Shown here: in pieces, positions 56,256-64,000 of the stretch
How the letters are laid out: each line of letters starts with the position of its first letter
Numbering within the stretch: the stretch's first letter is position 1
Translations under genes and position numbers: made by a program
The notes under the pieces: generated by a model
What the model saw: the letters and a program-made list of their open reading frames with translations, nothing else
Databases searched by the model: none
What the model was told of the DNA's origin: nothing
DNA from: CAZHEV01 sp964531335 [NCBI: uncultured bacterium]
Lineage (GTDB): Bacteria > Eisenbacteria > RBG-16-71-46 > CAZHEV01
Reading direction: 5' to 3'
NCBI GenBank assembly: GCA_964531335.1
Contig: CAZHEV010000015.1
Location: 1 to 64,000, forward strand
Length of the DNA: 64,000 bases

Positions 56256-57764
56256 ATGAACCAGACCAACCCATATTGCGCGGCACTCGGTATCCCGATC
56301 CCACGCCTGGAGGCGGCCAAGGAAAGCCCGGACGCCAACTACTATTCACTCCTCATCGTCGCGCTTCTGGAGCGGGGCACGCCCATCACGCTCGCCGAGG
56401 CGGCAAGGCGCTTCGAGGAGGCGGGCGTGGCTCCCGCTGACCAAGCTCTGGCCTCGCTTAAACGGTGCAACCCGGCGCGCCCTCCCATCTATCGCGACGG
56501 CGAGCTCTACGCCCTGGATCCGCATGACGACGAAGCCGATCTCTGGGCGTTCCGACTCGGGTTGAGACCCTCGAAGGGTGCCGCGTTGCGAGTCGTTCGG
56601 CCCGAGCCCGGTCCGCTCCCATCGCCGGACTCCCCGCTCAGCACGGGCCATCTCGATGAAGCCTGGCGGGACAGCGTGCCCGGGGGCTGGTCGGCGCAAC
56701 GGGTGGCGATCTGCGTCCTCGACGCCCACGGCTCCGCTATGAAACCGGAGGCGGTTCTGGCGTTTGTCCGCGCCCGTAGCGGATGGAGTCCGCTCTCATC
56801 TAATTCCGCAAAATACTGGCGCCGGGGCGCGCCGATCCGGGTGTTGGAGGACGGTCGATGGTCGCTTGACAGGCACCACGGCGCCGTGCGGTCGGCCCGG
56901 CAGGCAATTCTCGAGAGGATAACCATGCTGCGTCGCTGGAGCGATCAGCGGCCGGGTCCAGCGGTCATCGAGGCCAACCGGCGGCATTATGAGAAAGAAC
57001 GCGAGGCGCACGCTGCGCTATTGGCCCGCATGCGGCGGGTGATCATCCATGCCTTCCCCGAGACGAGGCCCGAGGCGGTTGTGCTTCTTGATGTCGGCCG
57101 GCGCGACATAAAGACCTACGTTGGAGAAGAGATCGGCGAAGTCCAGGAGGCGCTGCGCGACTACGACGTCATCGCCGCCGTGAACGTCCGGGCGTTGCTT
57201 CGAAGCCTGGCTTTCGATCCCGGGCAGCGTCGTCTGGCGGAGCTCGGTCCGCCGCAGAAGACCGCGCAGCTCAACCGACGAGGTCGGACGCTCCGCATTA
57301 CGCTCGACCTCCTGGCCAGGGGCTCGTGCGGCATCAGCCGTCCCTTCGCCGACAAGCGCGTCCTGCAGGGCTATCTCCGTCGCCGGGAGCTCTCAAGACT
57401 GCGGCGGCGACTGGAGGCGGACGCCAAATCCCTCTATGCCCTTTACCAGTACGGGCGCCTTCACGGCACCGTCCGACTCCGCTGGGGTTTCCTGGACGAC
57501 CGGATTCGCGTTCCATGGGTCCATCGCGATGAGCCGACTCTGTACCGGCTCATGCGGAGGGCCCACGACCTCGGGATTCCGTTGGATATCGTGACCGGGA
57601 GCGCGCCGGGATGGGCGCACCCGTGGGCGCGGGCTCGGCGAGGATGGGTCATCGAGGACAAGACCGGATGGCCGACGTGGCTCGTCGATGAGGATGGCTT
57701 TGCGGTTGAGGAACGGGACGTCCAGCTAGCCCGCCTCGCCGTCGGGGATAGAAACGAGCGATGA
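56256..57764 (+). CDS. Large protein of unknown function, tandem HTH-like N-terminus
   Basis: A 502-residue protein. Two winged-helix-like segments are suggested: residues 25-100 (SLLIVALLERGTPITLAEAARRFEEAG ending in GELYALD) and 135-205 (WSAQRVAICVLDAHGSAMKPEAV ending in GRWSLD). A helical middle (205-270) and a C-terminal alpha/beta part (275-495) follow, containing EAVVLLDVGRRDIKT and YDVIAAVNVRALLR. No catalytic motif I recognise. It is followed closely by another large unknown gene, probably one operon. Confidence 0.7.
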   Translation: MNQTNPYCAALGIPIPRLEAAKESPDANYYSLLIVALLERGTPITLAEAARRFEEAGVAPADQALASLKRCNPARPPIYRDGELYALDPHDDEADLWAFRLGLRPSKGAALRVVRPEPGPLPSPDSPLSTGHLDEAWRDSVPGGWSAQRVAICVLDAHGSAMKPEAVLAFVRARSGWSPLSSNSAKYWRRGAPIRVLEDGRWSLDRHHGAVRSARQAILERITMLRRWSDQRPGPAVIEANRRHYEKEREAHAALLARMRRVIIHAFPETRPEAVVLLDVGRRDIKTYVGEEIGEVQEALRDYDVIAAVNVRALLRSLAFDPGQRRLAELGPPQKTAQLNRRGRTLRITLDLLARGSCGISRPFADKRVLQGYLRRRELSRLRRRLEADAKSLYALYQYGRLHGTVRLRWGFLDDRIRVPWVHRDEPTLYRLMRRAHDLGIPLDIVTGSAPGWAHPWARARRGWVIEDKTGWPTWLVDEDGFAVEERDVQLARLAVGDRNER

Positions 57765-57831
57765 CCAGGGGCAAGAACTCCGGGTGCGCTTCAATGCCGA
57801 CCACACAGGACGGTTGCAAGAGGAGGAAGGG

Positions 57832-59484
57832 GTGAAAACGGGAGAAGGCCGAGCGACATTCGGGGCCAAGGAGCAACGCGAACTCGAGGACGCCCTCGCT
57901 GCCATGACGGCCGAGGAGTTAAGGAGCTTCCTGCTCGACGCGGTGGACCGGCTGGACGAGGAGCCGCGAGTCGAGCTCCTGGATTTCCTGGTCGTGCGCG
58001 CAGCCACTGGTGCGTCCGGATGGAAGCCGGCGTCCCCGCCTGCGGGCACCGTCGATAAAGTCAAGGAGTTCGTCGCAGCCGCGAGGCGTCTTGGCTGCGC
58101 CGAGCCCTCAGAGGCGGATGCCTATCTCCGCGTGGGGACCAGGGCGTTTCTTGCAGGAGACGTTGAGACCGCGCACGCCATCCTAGAGTCCCTCCTCTTG
58201 CCCATGGCCGACGCCGAGATCGATCTAGGCCAGCATGAAATGGTGGATGAAGTGCTCACGGTTGACATTCACGGCTGCGCCGCTCAGTACGTCATGAGCG
58301 TGTACGTGACCACTCCGCTTGATCGCAGGGCCGAAGCCGTGCACTTGGCGATGAAGGCCGTCCGCGGGATCACCTCGTTCTGGTCGCCGCTCGAACAGTT
58401 GGAACAAATCGCCGCCGTCCCCCTTCCCGACCTGGATCACTTCCTCCCGCTGTGGCTGCGATACCTTGAGGAGCAACCGTCATCCGAAGGCGAATGGGAA
58501 AGCGACCTCGATCGCTGGCTCCGGGAGGCCGCCCTGCGTCTTGAAGGCGTAGCCGGTCTCGAACGGATAGCACGGAAGTCGAAGAAACCCGAGACCTTGC
58601 GGACATGGTGCGACGCCCTGGCGGAGTTGGGAGACTGGCCCGCGGCCTTGCGCGCCTGCGACGACGCCGCGGAGATGCTTGGTGCGTCGCACTGGCGAGG
58701 CGACTTCCTCGATGGAGCGGCACTCGCCGCAAGACAGCTCGGCCGCAGCGATGCCGTCGATCGGCTCGAAGCAGCGTGGCTCGCCGCCCCGTCTCTGGTG
58801 CGCCTCCTCCGTTGGCTCGGGGCCGACACACAGCAATCCGACGAAATGAATCGCGACACGATCGTGGAGCGCGCCAGGAAGGCGATCAAGGAGTGCCCGG
58901 CGAAGTCAGGCAGCCAGCTGGGGCTGCTATACGTCCTCACCGGGAATGCACAGGCTGCCGCGGACATCCTGGCGAACGCCCCCGGCTTGGGCTGGTCGAA
59001 CGAGGGTCACCCCGGCCGTGTCCTGTTTCCGGCGTTCGCGGGTCTCCTGGTCGAGGGAACAACGGCGACGCTTGCCCCAAAGGTCTACGCGGAGCTGCGC
59101 AAGAGATGGTGGGATCCCGCGTGCCTGCTCGCCGAGCACGAGAACAACCAAGAAGTGCCCCAAAAACTCACGGTACCATCGATCCTGGAACTGATCGTCC
59201 GGGCCGTTCCGGGCGAGGGGATAGAGCCGCAGGGACGCCTGGCCATGTTTAAGGCGATGCAAACAGCGGCCGCGAGGCGCCTGGAGGGAGTGCTCGAGAA
59301 CAAGCACCGCCGGAGCTACGGCCATGCAGCGATCCTGATCGCCTGTTGCCTCGAGCTCTCACCGGTAATCGGGGAACGGGATTCGGTCGCGAATTGGATC
59401 GACGGCCTGCGCAGAGAGTGCTCGCGGTTCAAAGCGTTCCAGAGGGAACTCGAGACCGCGCTCGGCTCGATTACGGAAGCCTAA
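57832..59484 (+). CDS. Large helical-repeat protein of unknown function
   Basis: A 550-residue, mainly helical protein with TPR-like or alpha-solenoid character (LRTWCDALAELGDWPAALRACDDAAEML, DRLEAAWLAAP). The GTG at 57832 is chosen because AGGAGG stands five bases upstream; an earlier reading to 57784 would overlap nothing but lacks a site. An N-terminal segment (EELRSFLLDAVDRLDEEPRVELL) resembles domains in SWIM-associated proteins, but I cannot name the family. It follows the HTH-like protein by about 70 bases, suggesting they function together. Confidence 0.75.
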   Translation: MKTGEGRATFGAKEQRELEDALAAMTAEELRSFLLDAVDRLDEEPRVELLDFLVVRAATGASGWKPASPPAGTVDKVKEFVAAARRLGCAEPSEADAYLRVGTRAFLAGDVETAHAILESLLLPMADAEIDLGQHEMVDEVLTVDIHGCAAQYVMSVYVTTPLDRRAEAVHLAMKAVRGITSFWSPLEQLEQIAAVPLPDLDHFLPLWLRYLEEQPSSEGEWESDLDRWLREAALRLEGVAGLERIARKSKKPETLRTWCDALAELGDWPAALRACDDAAEMLGASHWRGDFLDGAALAARQLGRSDAVDRLEAAWLAAPSLVRLLRWLGADTQQSDEMNRDTIVERARKAIKECPAKSGSQLGLLYVLTGNAQAAADILANAPGLGWSNEGHPGRVLFPAFAGLLVEGTTATLAPKVYAELRKRWWDPACLLAEHENNQEVPQKLTVPSILELIVRAVPGEGIEPQGRLAMFKAMQTAAARRLEGVLENKHRRSYGHAAILIACCLELSPVIGERDSVANWIDGLRRECSRFKAFQRELETALGSITEA

Positions 59485-59502
59485 CCCGTTGTTCCCACGA
59501 GC

Positions 59503-60370
59503 GCGTGAGCGGCAAACGCCAGACGAGATTCACCAAAGGCGCAGGCTTCCCTCCGACCGATATTCCCCTTTTCACGCCTTCGGCAACACTGGCTTCAGCC
59601 ATCGATGAGCTGACTGAGGAGATCGTGGTCGTCTCCGGGCCCGACAGCGACCGGGCGGAATCGGTGAGCACGCCGGATTTCGCGCAGTGCGCAAACGTCG
59701 CTTGGCTCCGGCATACCAACGGCCTCGAGGGATTCATCGCGTTTCGGGACGTGGTCCACGGCGACGGCACGCTTACCCTTCAGATCCTTGCGCGCGGGGC
59801 TGCCTCGACACCGCCCCGACCGCGTTCAATGCGGGAACGCGCGTGTGGTTCATCTCCTACAGGAGCGGAGTCGTAAACGTCCCGGCCCCGGCCGTTTCGC
59901 CCGAGAACCTCTTGCGGTTTCAGCCGTTTAATAACCAGAGCGAGTACGCCTTTGGATCATCGTTCGATCGCAACCTTTCGACTCCGAACGATCCGGCCCG
60001 ATGGCAACAGGTCTACTGCCCCACCGATCTCCGATTCAATGGCTTAAGTTACCCAGATGAGATATCAGGCGAGCTCACGGTGTCTTTCGAACACCGGAAT
60101 CGCCTCGCCTCCTGGAGCTACAGCGACTCGGGGAAGAAGGACATGCCGGAAAACGGCACGCAGTACAGGATCAAGGTCTATGGCGAGCTGGGAACACTCG
60201 TCCACACTGAAAACACGACCGACAAGACATGGTCATACCTCGAGGCCGACGAGATCGCGGAGTCCGGCCTCGGGCGGCTGAACAACCACCTGCGCGTTAC
60301 GGTCGAGACGTTTGACGTTAACCTCGACGAGGCGTGGCGGACGCTCGAGTGGGAATTTGATCGGGTATGA
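59503..60370 (+). pseudogene. Frameshifted phage-tail-like gene fragment
   Basis: Two overlapping frames join into one protein. The first runs from a GTG at 59503 (SGKRQTRFTKGAGFPPTD) to LQILARG near 59805. The second resumes as DTAPTAFNAGTRVWFISY and ends EWEFDRV. The join lacks a single base around 59800-59815, so the gene is broken or needs a shift. The sequence pattern (FAGxxNVAWLRxTNGLEGFIAFR...) is that of some phage tail/baseplate proteins. There is no neighbouring phage structural gene, so this is most likely a remnant. Confidence 0.6.
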
Positions 60371-60540
60371 TAGAGACAGCGACCTCAGTGAAGTTATCAT
60401 TTGACAAGGAGTTACGGCTGTACGAATGCTCAGATTGGAGTGGAAATCGCCAGCCCTGGTAATATCCGAGGTGCCAGAACACAGATGTTGAGGGTCAATC
60501 TGCGCTCTGGTAGATTGGTCTCAGGGAGGGGGGCAGACCG

Positions 60541-61431
60541 GTGACGGATCTTAAACATGTCATTTCTCCGCGTGAGGAGATGATTGCATACGAGACATTG
60601 TGGGCAATGCCAGGACAAAGCCCAAAGACCATTGCTGAACTCTTCAGACGATATGGCACATTGCCATCGAGACTCCTGGAGATTCTCTCTAGGGAGAGCT
60701 TGTTTCCAGATCTGGATCTCCGGGAGAAGGTCGCATTATACCTGGCTAACCACAATGGTTTCTCGGTTTGTGTGAATGGAGCGTTTGACTACCCCAATCG
60801 ACTACGAGAGGCGCGTTATCCAATAGAGCTTTTCTACTACCGTGGCTATATAGGATTTCTTGAGGCTCGCTGTATTTCAGTTGTGGGGACTCGAAAATGC
60901 ACGAGGGAAGGCCAACGCTGTGCACGCGACATATCCCGCGCGCTCGTTAAGGAAGGATTTACTGTCGTATCAGGTCTCGCAGCTGGAATCGATACTGCGG
61001 CAATGAAGGCAGCTATATCCGCGGGTGGGCACACCATTGGGGTAATAGGCACGCCACTGAACGCAGTATATCCTCCGGAGAACGAGGCCTTGCAAGAGGA
61101 AGTGGCGCAACACCACCTCCTGATCAGTCAGGTGCCTTTCTATCGCTATAGCCACGAGAGTTTCAAGGTCCGGCGACTGCATTTCCCCTACAGAAATGAG
61201 ACCATGGCTGCTCTTTCTGAGGCGACCGTCATTATCCAAGCATCGACTGGAAGTGGAACTCTGACACAAGCTCGAGCCTGTCTTCACCAACGTCGCAGAC
61301 TCTTTATTCACGACCTGTGTTTCGAGAAGGCGGATGCAACTTGGCCAGCCTATTACATAAAACGCGGAGCTATTAGAATATCAAGCGCACAGGAACTATT
61401 GAAGATACTGAAAGAACAGAGCCGTCTTTGA
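60541..61431 (+). CDS. DprA/Smf-like SLOG-domain protein
   Basis: A 296-residue protein with a short N-terminal helical (SAM-like) part and a DprA Rossmann/SLOG core. SVVGTRKCTREGQRCARDIS and FTVVSGLAAGIDTAAMKAA are the family's VGSR and SGxAxGID motifs; GGHTIGVIGTPLNAVYPPEN and an altered C-terminal half (NETMAALSEATVIIQAS, SGTLTQAR) follow. It lacks the C-terminal winged helix of housekeeping DprA. The GTG start has GGGAGGGG upstream. GC content is lower than the core genome. Coupled to a phosphoribosyltransferase gene, it is probably not the transformation protein but part of a conflict-related module. Confidence 0.85.
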   Translation: MTDLKHVISPREEMIAYETLWAMPGQSPKTIAELFRRYGTLPSRLLEILSRESLFPDLDLREKVALYLANHNGFSVCVNGAFDYPNRLREARYPIELFYYRGYIGFLEARCISVVGTRKCTREGQRCARDISRALVKEGFTVVSGLAAGIDTAAMKAAISAGGHTIGVIGTPLNAVYPPENEALQEEVAQHHLLISQVPFYRYSHESFKVRRLHFPYRNETMAALSEATVIIQASTGSGTLTQARACLHQRRRLFIHDLCFEKADATWPAYYIKRGAIRISSAQELLKILKEQSRL

Positions 61432-61432
61432 T

Positions 61433-62041
61433 ATGTCCTTTTGGAAGAAGATTGATCTAGTGGAAGACTTTCCGGCGTTTTTGGAGCCTGATGACGCCTG
61501 CTACTATGCAAGGGAATATATTTCCGGAGCTGGTTGGCAGGCATCGGTAACGAATTCTCTCATCTTCAATCTGAAGAAGGATGTTTCCAGAAGGGGCACG
61601 CCGGAGTGGCGTCATAAGGAGAATGCTGCATACCAGTTCGCCAAAGAACTGAACTATGCATTGCCGGACAACGCGGCCGTCGCGTTCATTCCGACGTCAA
61701 AATGCGAATCAGACCCGCAACATGACCCTCGTTGGGCCATGGTCGCTGACCGTCTATTGAGGCAAAACGGGACCATCCACATTGAAGAGCCGATTATCCG
61801 GTCAAAGAGCTATCGCGGATTGCACAGGGGTGACCCCCGCAACATCAGGTTGATTTCCCAAACACTCTCGTTTCGGGGGTTTAGTAATGAGCCTCCAGGT
61901 ACTCTCATACTAATAGACGACATCATCACCCGCGGCACAAGCTTCACGGCCTGCAAGAATCTTATATTGGAACACCATGGGCAAATGCGCATTCTTGGGT
62001 GTTTTTGGGCACGCGTGATACGGCCTGACACGGGCCCATGA
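61433..62041 (+). CDS. Phosphoribosyltransferase-like partner of DprA-like protein
   Basis: A 202-residue protein of the type I PRTase fold. The PRPP-binding loop is TLILIDDIITRGTSFTACK. Other segments include VAFIPTSKCESDP and IRSKSYRGLHRGDP, a possible hood that decides the substrate. Only one base separates it from the DprA-like stop, so the two are translated together. Similar ComF-like or orphan PRTases in defence-associated gene pairs are thought to act on nucleotides or bases; the substrate here is unknown. Confidence 0.8.
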   Translation: MSFWKKIDLVEDFPAFLEPDDACYYAREYISGAGWQASVTNSLIFNLKKDVSRRGTPEWRHKENAAYQFAKELNYALPDNAAVAFIPTSKCESDPQHDPRWAMVADRLLRQNGTIHIEEPIIRSKSYRGLHRGDPRNIRLISQTLSFRGFSNEPPGTLILIDDIITRGTSFTACKNLILEHHGQMRILGCFWARVIRPDTGP

Positions 62042-62072
62042 CGCCATATACCACAGCTGTTCTACCCTATAC

Positions 62073-62166
62073 GCCTAACGACCGGGTTGACCGGCGCCAA
62101 CTTGGTTCAACCTTGTTCCTCTTTCCGACGCCCGGCTCTAGCGTCAGATGGAATGAGTGCTTAGGC
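62073..62166. repeat. Possible degenerate attC-like or structured site after the PRTase gene
   Basis: GCCTAAC (62073-62079), a perfect R''-type core, lies 32 bases after the PRTase stop, and TTAGGC occurs at 62161-62166, with GCTTAGGC in place of the R' core GTTAGGC. Between them are small inverted segments (GGTTGA/TTCAACC). The spacing (~94 bases) and placement right after a gene are those of an integron cassette end, but the right core is not intact. Confidence 0.3.
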
Positions 62167-62170
62167 ATAT

Positions 62171-62665
62171 TTACCTATCCGATACTTCTCCAAATGCGTG
62201 CAACGTAGCGCCCTCAAGGATGTTGGCATTGGCTCTAAACTTACCGATAATCAACTCAGCAAACTTCCAGGGATCAAGTCTTATCTCTCGAGTCTGCCCA
62301 TTGACTCGATGTATCTGAGGAATCGCGTTGAAATCTCCGCTCATGCTCCACTTATAGCTTATTCCATTCTCGACGTGCCTTCTTGGCATGCCCTGATGTT
62401 GGATGCCATGACGGTATACCTTCCAGAAGCACTTGAAATCATGCACATCAAGTCCCATGTCCTCTGCCGCCCTGTGCTTGAATGACTCATCATCTCCCTG
62501 TTCCTCGTGAGTATTGGTCAAGGTGCGGTAGTATCGCTCGCAGAGGAATAGCGCGGCTGACAGCGCCAAGAATCCCCCATCCCCCTCGGGCAACTCTCTA
62601 AGCTTCTCTATTGGCTTGACAAACCAACCATCGAATCGTTCAGTCAAGGAAGCACCTGATTTCAC
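62171..62665 (-). CDS. HEPN-like helical protein of unknown function
   Basis: A 164-residue, mainly helical protein. A helix LALSAALFLCERYYRTL is followed by KHRAAEDMGLDVHDFKCFWKVYRHGIQHQGMPR. The RHGIQH element is R-x4-H, the catalytic motif of many HEPN ribonucleases, in a helix-loop context. The remainder is a beta-rich segment with a conserved-looking KFAELIIGKFRANAN. The GTG start has GAGGAG six bases upstream. It converges with the PRTase gene. A HEPN assignment is inference from one motif and secondary-structure impression. Confidence 0.6.
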   Translation of the reverse strand: MKSGASLTERFDGWFVKPIEKLRELPEGDGGFLALSAALFLCERYYRTLTNTHEEQGDDESFKHRAAEDMGLDVHDFKCFWKVYRHGIQHQGMPRRHVENGISYKWSMSGDFNAIPQIHRVNGQTREIRLDPWKFAELIIGKFRANANILEGATLHAFGEVSDR

Positions 62666-62854
62666 GATATTCTCCTCTCGAGTCTTGTGGAGCTATTTCT
62701 ATGTGTGACGCTTGATACCAGCTGACTGCCCGCCTCCCACTGAGGTTATAACGCTGTGGTTAACAGGGGGACGAGGTGGCTTGCCGCCTGCGCCCCCCCA
62801 CCTTGCAGGGGGCGTGAGACACCTGCTTCCCTCCACTCGATCCACTTGCCGGGC

Positions 62855-63790
62855 CTACCTCTTGTCAAAGGGCTCCATTGGCCCTCTCACTTTCCTCACC
62901 AGGCGGAGGATATCATCGATCCATACGCATCGCACCAAGCCCACGTTGTTCGCCACGAGCTCCCTCTCGAAGGTCAACTTCTTTGGATCGGGTTGTATCA
63001 GGACGCCCCCCACCTCTTCGCCGACGTGCCCCGTGACCATGCCGACCAGATACGGTGCGTCCCACTTGGCTTCTCCAGGCGTGCGGCCAAAAATCGCTTT
63101 CGAGAACACGGGGCTGCCGCTATTTCCACCATACGACAGAGCGTCAACCAGGAACTCATAGGAGCCCGGTGATTGCCAAGCGACTGACCCGGAGCGAATC
63201 AGAGGCTCGAGCCGTGGGCCCACGCCGATGCCAAAAGGAAAACCTGTGAAGTACAGCTCATCGCCGAGCGAAATCTCGCGCCGTTTGCGAACAGCACTGG
63301 CCGGTATGTTAACGATATCAGCAACCCGAGCAATAGATGCCTCTCCGTTGATCTGGAAGGTGCCGCCCATAGCCAGGACGAAGACCGCGATGTCCCTCTG
63401 GGTATCCGTAGCGAACGCCGCGGATCCTAGACTCGCCAGTATGACCTCGGTCCGCAGGGTACCGCCGACGATCTGCCAGGTTCGGCCCCCCACGGTTATC
63501 GAATCTGCTGCGCCCTTCGGGATGGTGCCAAGAAGGGACGTATCTGCATTGACTCGGACGAAGATCCGGTTTCTCTTAAGCAAATGCGCGCAGGTTACTA
63601 CGATGGGGGAATCCGGGCTGGCGTAGTTCCACAATAGGAAACCAGTTCCGTGAGGGACGATTGCGGCGCCGTCTTGTTTCTCAATGAGTACTGTGGCCCC
63701 TATAGACTGCTGGTCAAACCACTGCGCCGCAGCAACAGAGCTCATGAGGACGCTACCCGTCAAGACGACCACAACCTTGAAGAAGCTCAC
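62855..63790 (-). CDS. Secreted trypsin-like serine protease
   Basis: A chymotrypsin-fold protease of about 311 residues. A GTG at 63790 gives the signal peptide SFFKVVVVLTGSVLMSSVAAAQ and has AAAGGG upstream; a longer reading to 63934 adds a charged leader. The catalytic triad is His in IVVTCAHLL, Asp in TQRDIAVFVLA and Ser in YGGNSGSPVFS. No PDZ domain follows. It is transcribed alone on the minus strand at the window's end. The substrate and the reason for its place beside the DprA/PRTase/HEPN-like genes are unknown. Confidence 0.85.
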   Translation of the reverse strand: MSFFKVVVVLTGSVLMSSVAAAQWFDQQSIGATVLIEKQDGAAIVPHGTGFLLWNYASPDSPIVVTCAHLLKRNRIFVRVNADTSLLGTIPKGAADSITVGGRTWQIVGGTLRTEVILASLGSAAFATDTQRDIAVFVLAMGGTFQINGEASIARVADIVNIPASAVRKRREISLGDELYFTGFPFGIGVGPRLEPLIRSGSVAWQSPGSYEFLVDALSYGGNSGSPVFSKAIFGRTPGEAKWDAPYLVGMVTGHVGEEVGGVLIQPDPKKLTFERELVANNVGLVRCVWIDDILRLVRKVRGPMEPFDKR

Positions 63791-64000
63791 GATTTGCCCT
63801 TTCGCACGGAAGCCCCTTGCTCTCCACGGAATGTGATAGGGCCTACCGTCAGGTCCACGCGTTGTTGAGCCATGATCAGGAGACTGTTTGTCAAGCGCCA
63901 TCCCGCAGTCCTCCCTCGACAGTTCGGACCTCATCGCGCTTTCGTCTGGCTTCTGCCCGTCTGCTTCGGCGGTTTCGAGGGAACGCTCGACCCCGGAATG

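Overview
The window is a GC-rich (roughly 60% or more), Gram-negative-type bacterial chromosome segment carrying the replication-gene region and most of a dissimilatory sulfate-reduction gene set. The Gram-negative inference rests on a YidC with a large periplasmic domain, bactofilin, a lipoprotein serpin and a QmoABC complex. aprBA, qmoABC, sat, dsrC, a DsrN-type amidase and a DsrL-like oxidoreductase point to a sulfate reducer or a close relative that uses the pathway. The use of AGG and ATA codons, and the kinase-like/REC/SulP cluster, recall Desulfobacterota-type sulfate reducers. I do not assign a genus.

Layout. 1-2.2 kb: AT-rich accessory DNA with an orphan DUF6994-like gene, a dif-like or inverted-repeat site, and an integron-type integrase. 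2.5-11.4 kb (minus strand): dnaA, dnaN, dciA-like, gyrB, gyrA and a rhomboid protease; recF is absent from its usual place. 11.4-12.5 kb: the divergent dnaA/rpmH intergenic region, where gene direction switches. 12.5-23.3 kb (plus strand): rpmH, rnpA, yidD, yidC, jag/khpB, mnmE, mnmG, rsmG, parA, parB (with a parS site inside parB), an M23 peptidase and bactofilin. A cluster of DnaA-box-like 9-mers follows bactofilin. 23.5-25.4 kb: a lipoprotein serpin and a ferritin-like protein.

25.8-48.2 kb is the sulfur-energy region. A phosphorelay (kinase-like/REC fusion, full histidine kinase, REC, degenerate kinase, REC) precedes a SulP anion transporter that carries an unusual CxxCH-containing insertion. 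Then come a small DsrD-sized winged-helix-like protein, the DsrL-like oxidoreductase, the CobB/DsrN amidase and dsrC. Next is rex-aprB-aprA-(zinc ribbon)-(YkgJ)-qmoA-qmoB-qmoC-sat, all on one strand. Sulfate enters, Sat activates it to APS, AprBA reduces APS with electrons passed from menaquinol by QmoABC, and DsrC carries sulfite-derived sulfur downstream. Rex, an NADH/NAD+ sensor, sits at the head of the apr-qmo-sat cluster. dsrAB are not in the window.

48.3-64 kb is mostly accessory. An OsmC gene is followed by an integrated element on the minus strand (primase, helicase, SpoVG-like, unknown, large serine recombinase) with a palindromic operator candidate and an inverted pair of G/A-rich repeats. 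A DsrE-family gene follows. Then come two large proteins of unknown function, a frameshifted phage-tail-like gene, a translationally coupled DprA-like/phosphoribosyltransferase pair, a candidate HEPN-like protein and a secreted trypsin-like protease. The DprA/PRTase/HEPN-like segment has lower GC and looks like a small conflict or defence island. It and the SulP-cytochrome-like fusion are the most promising novel items.
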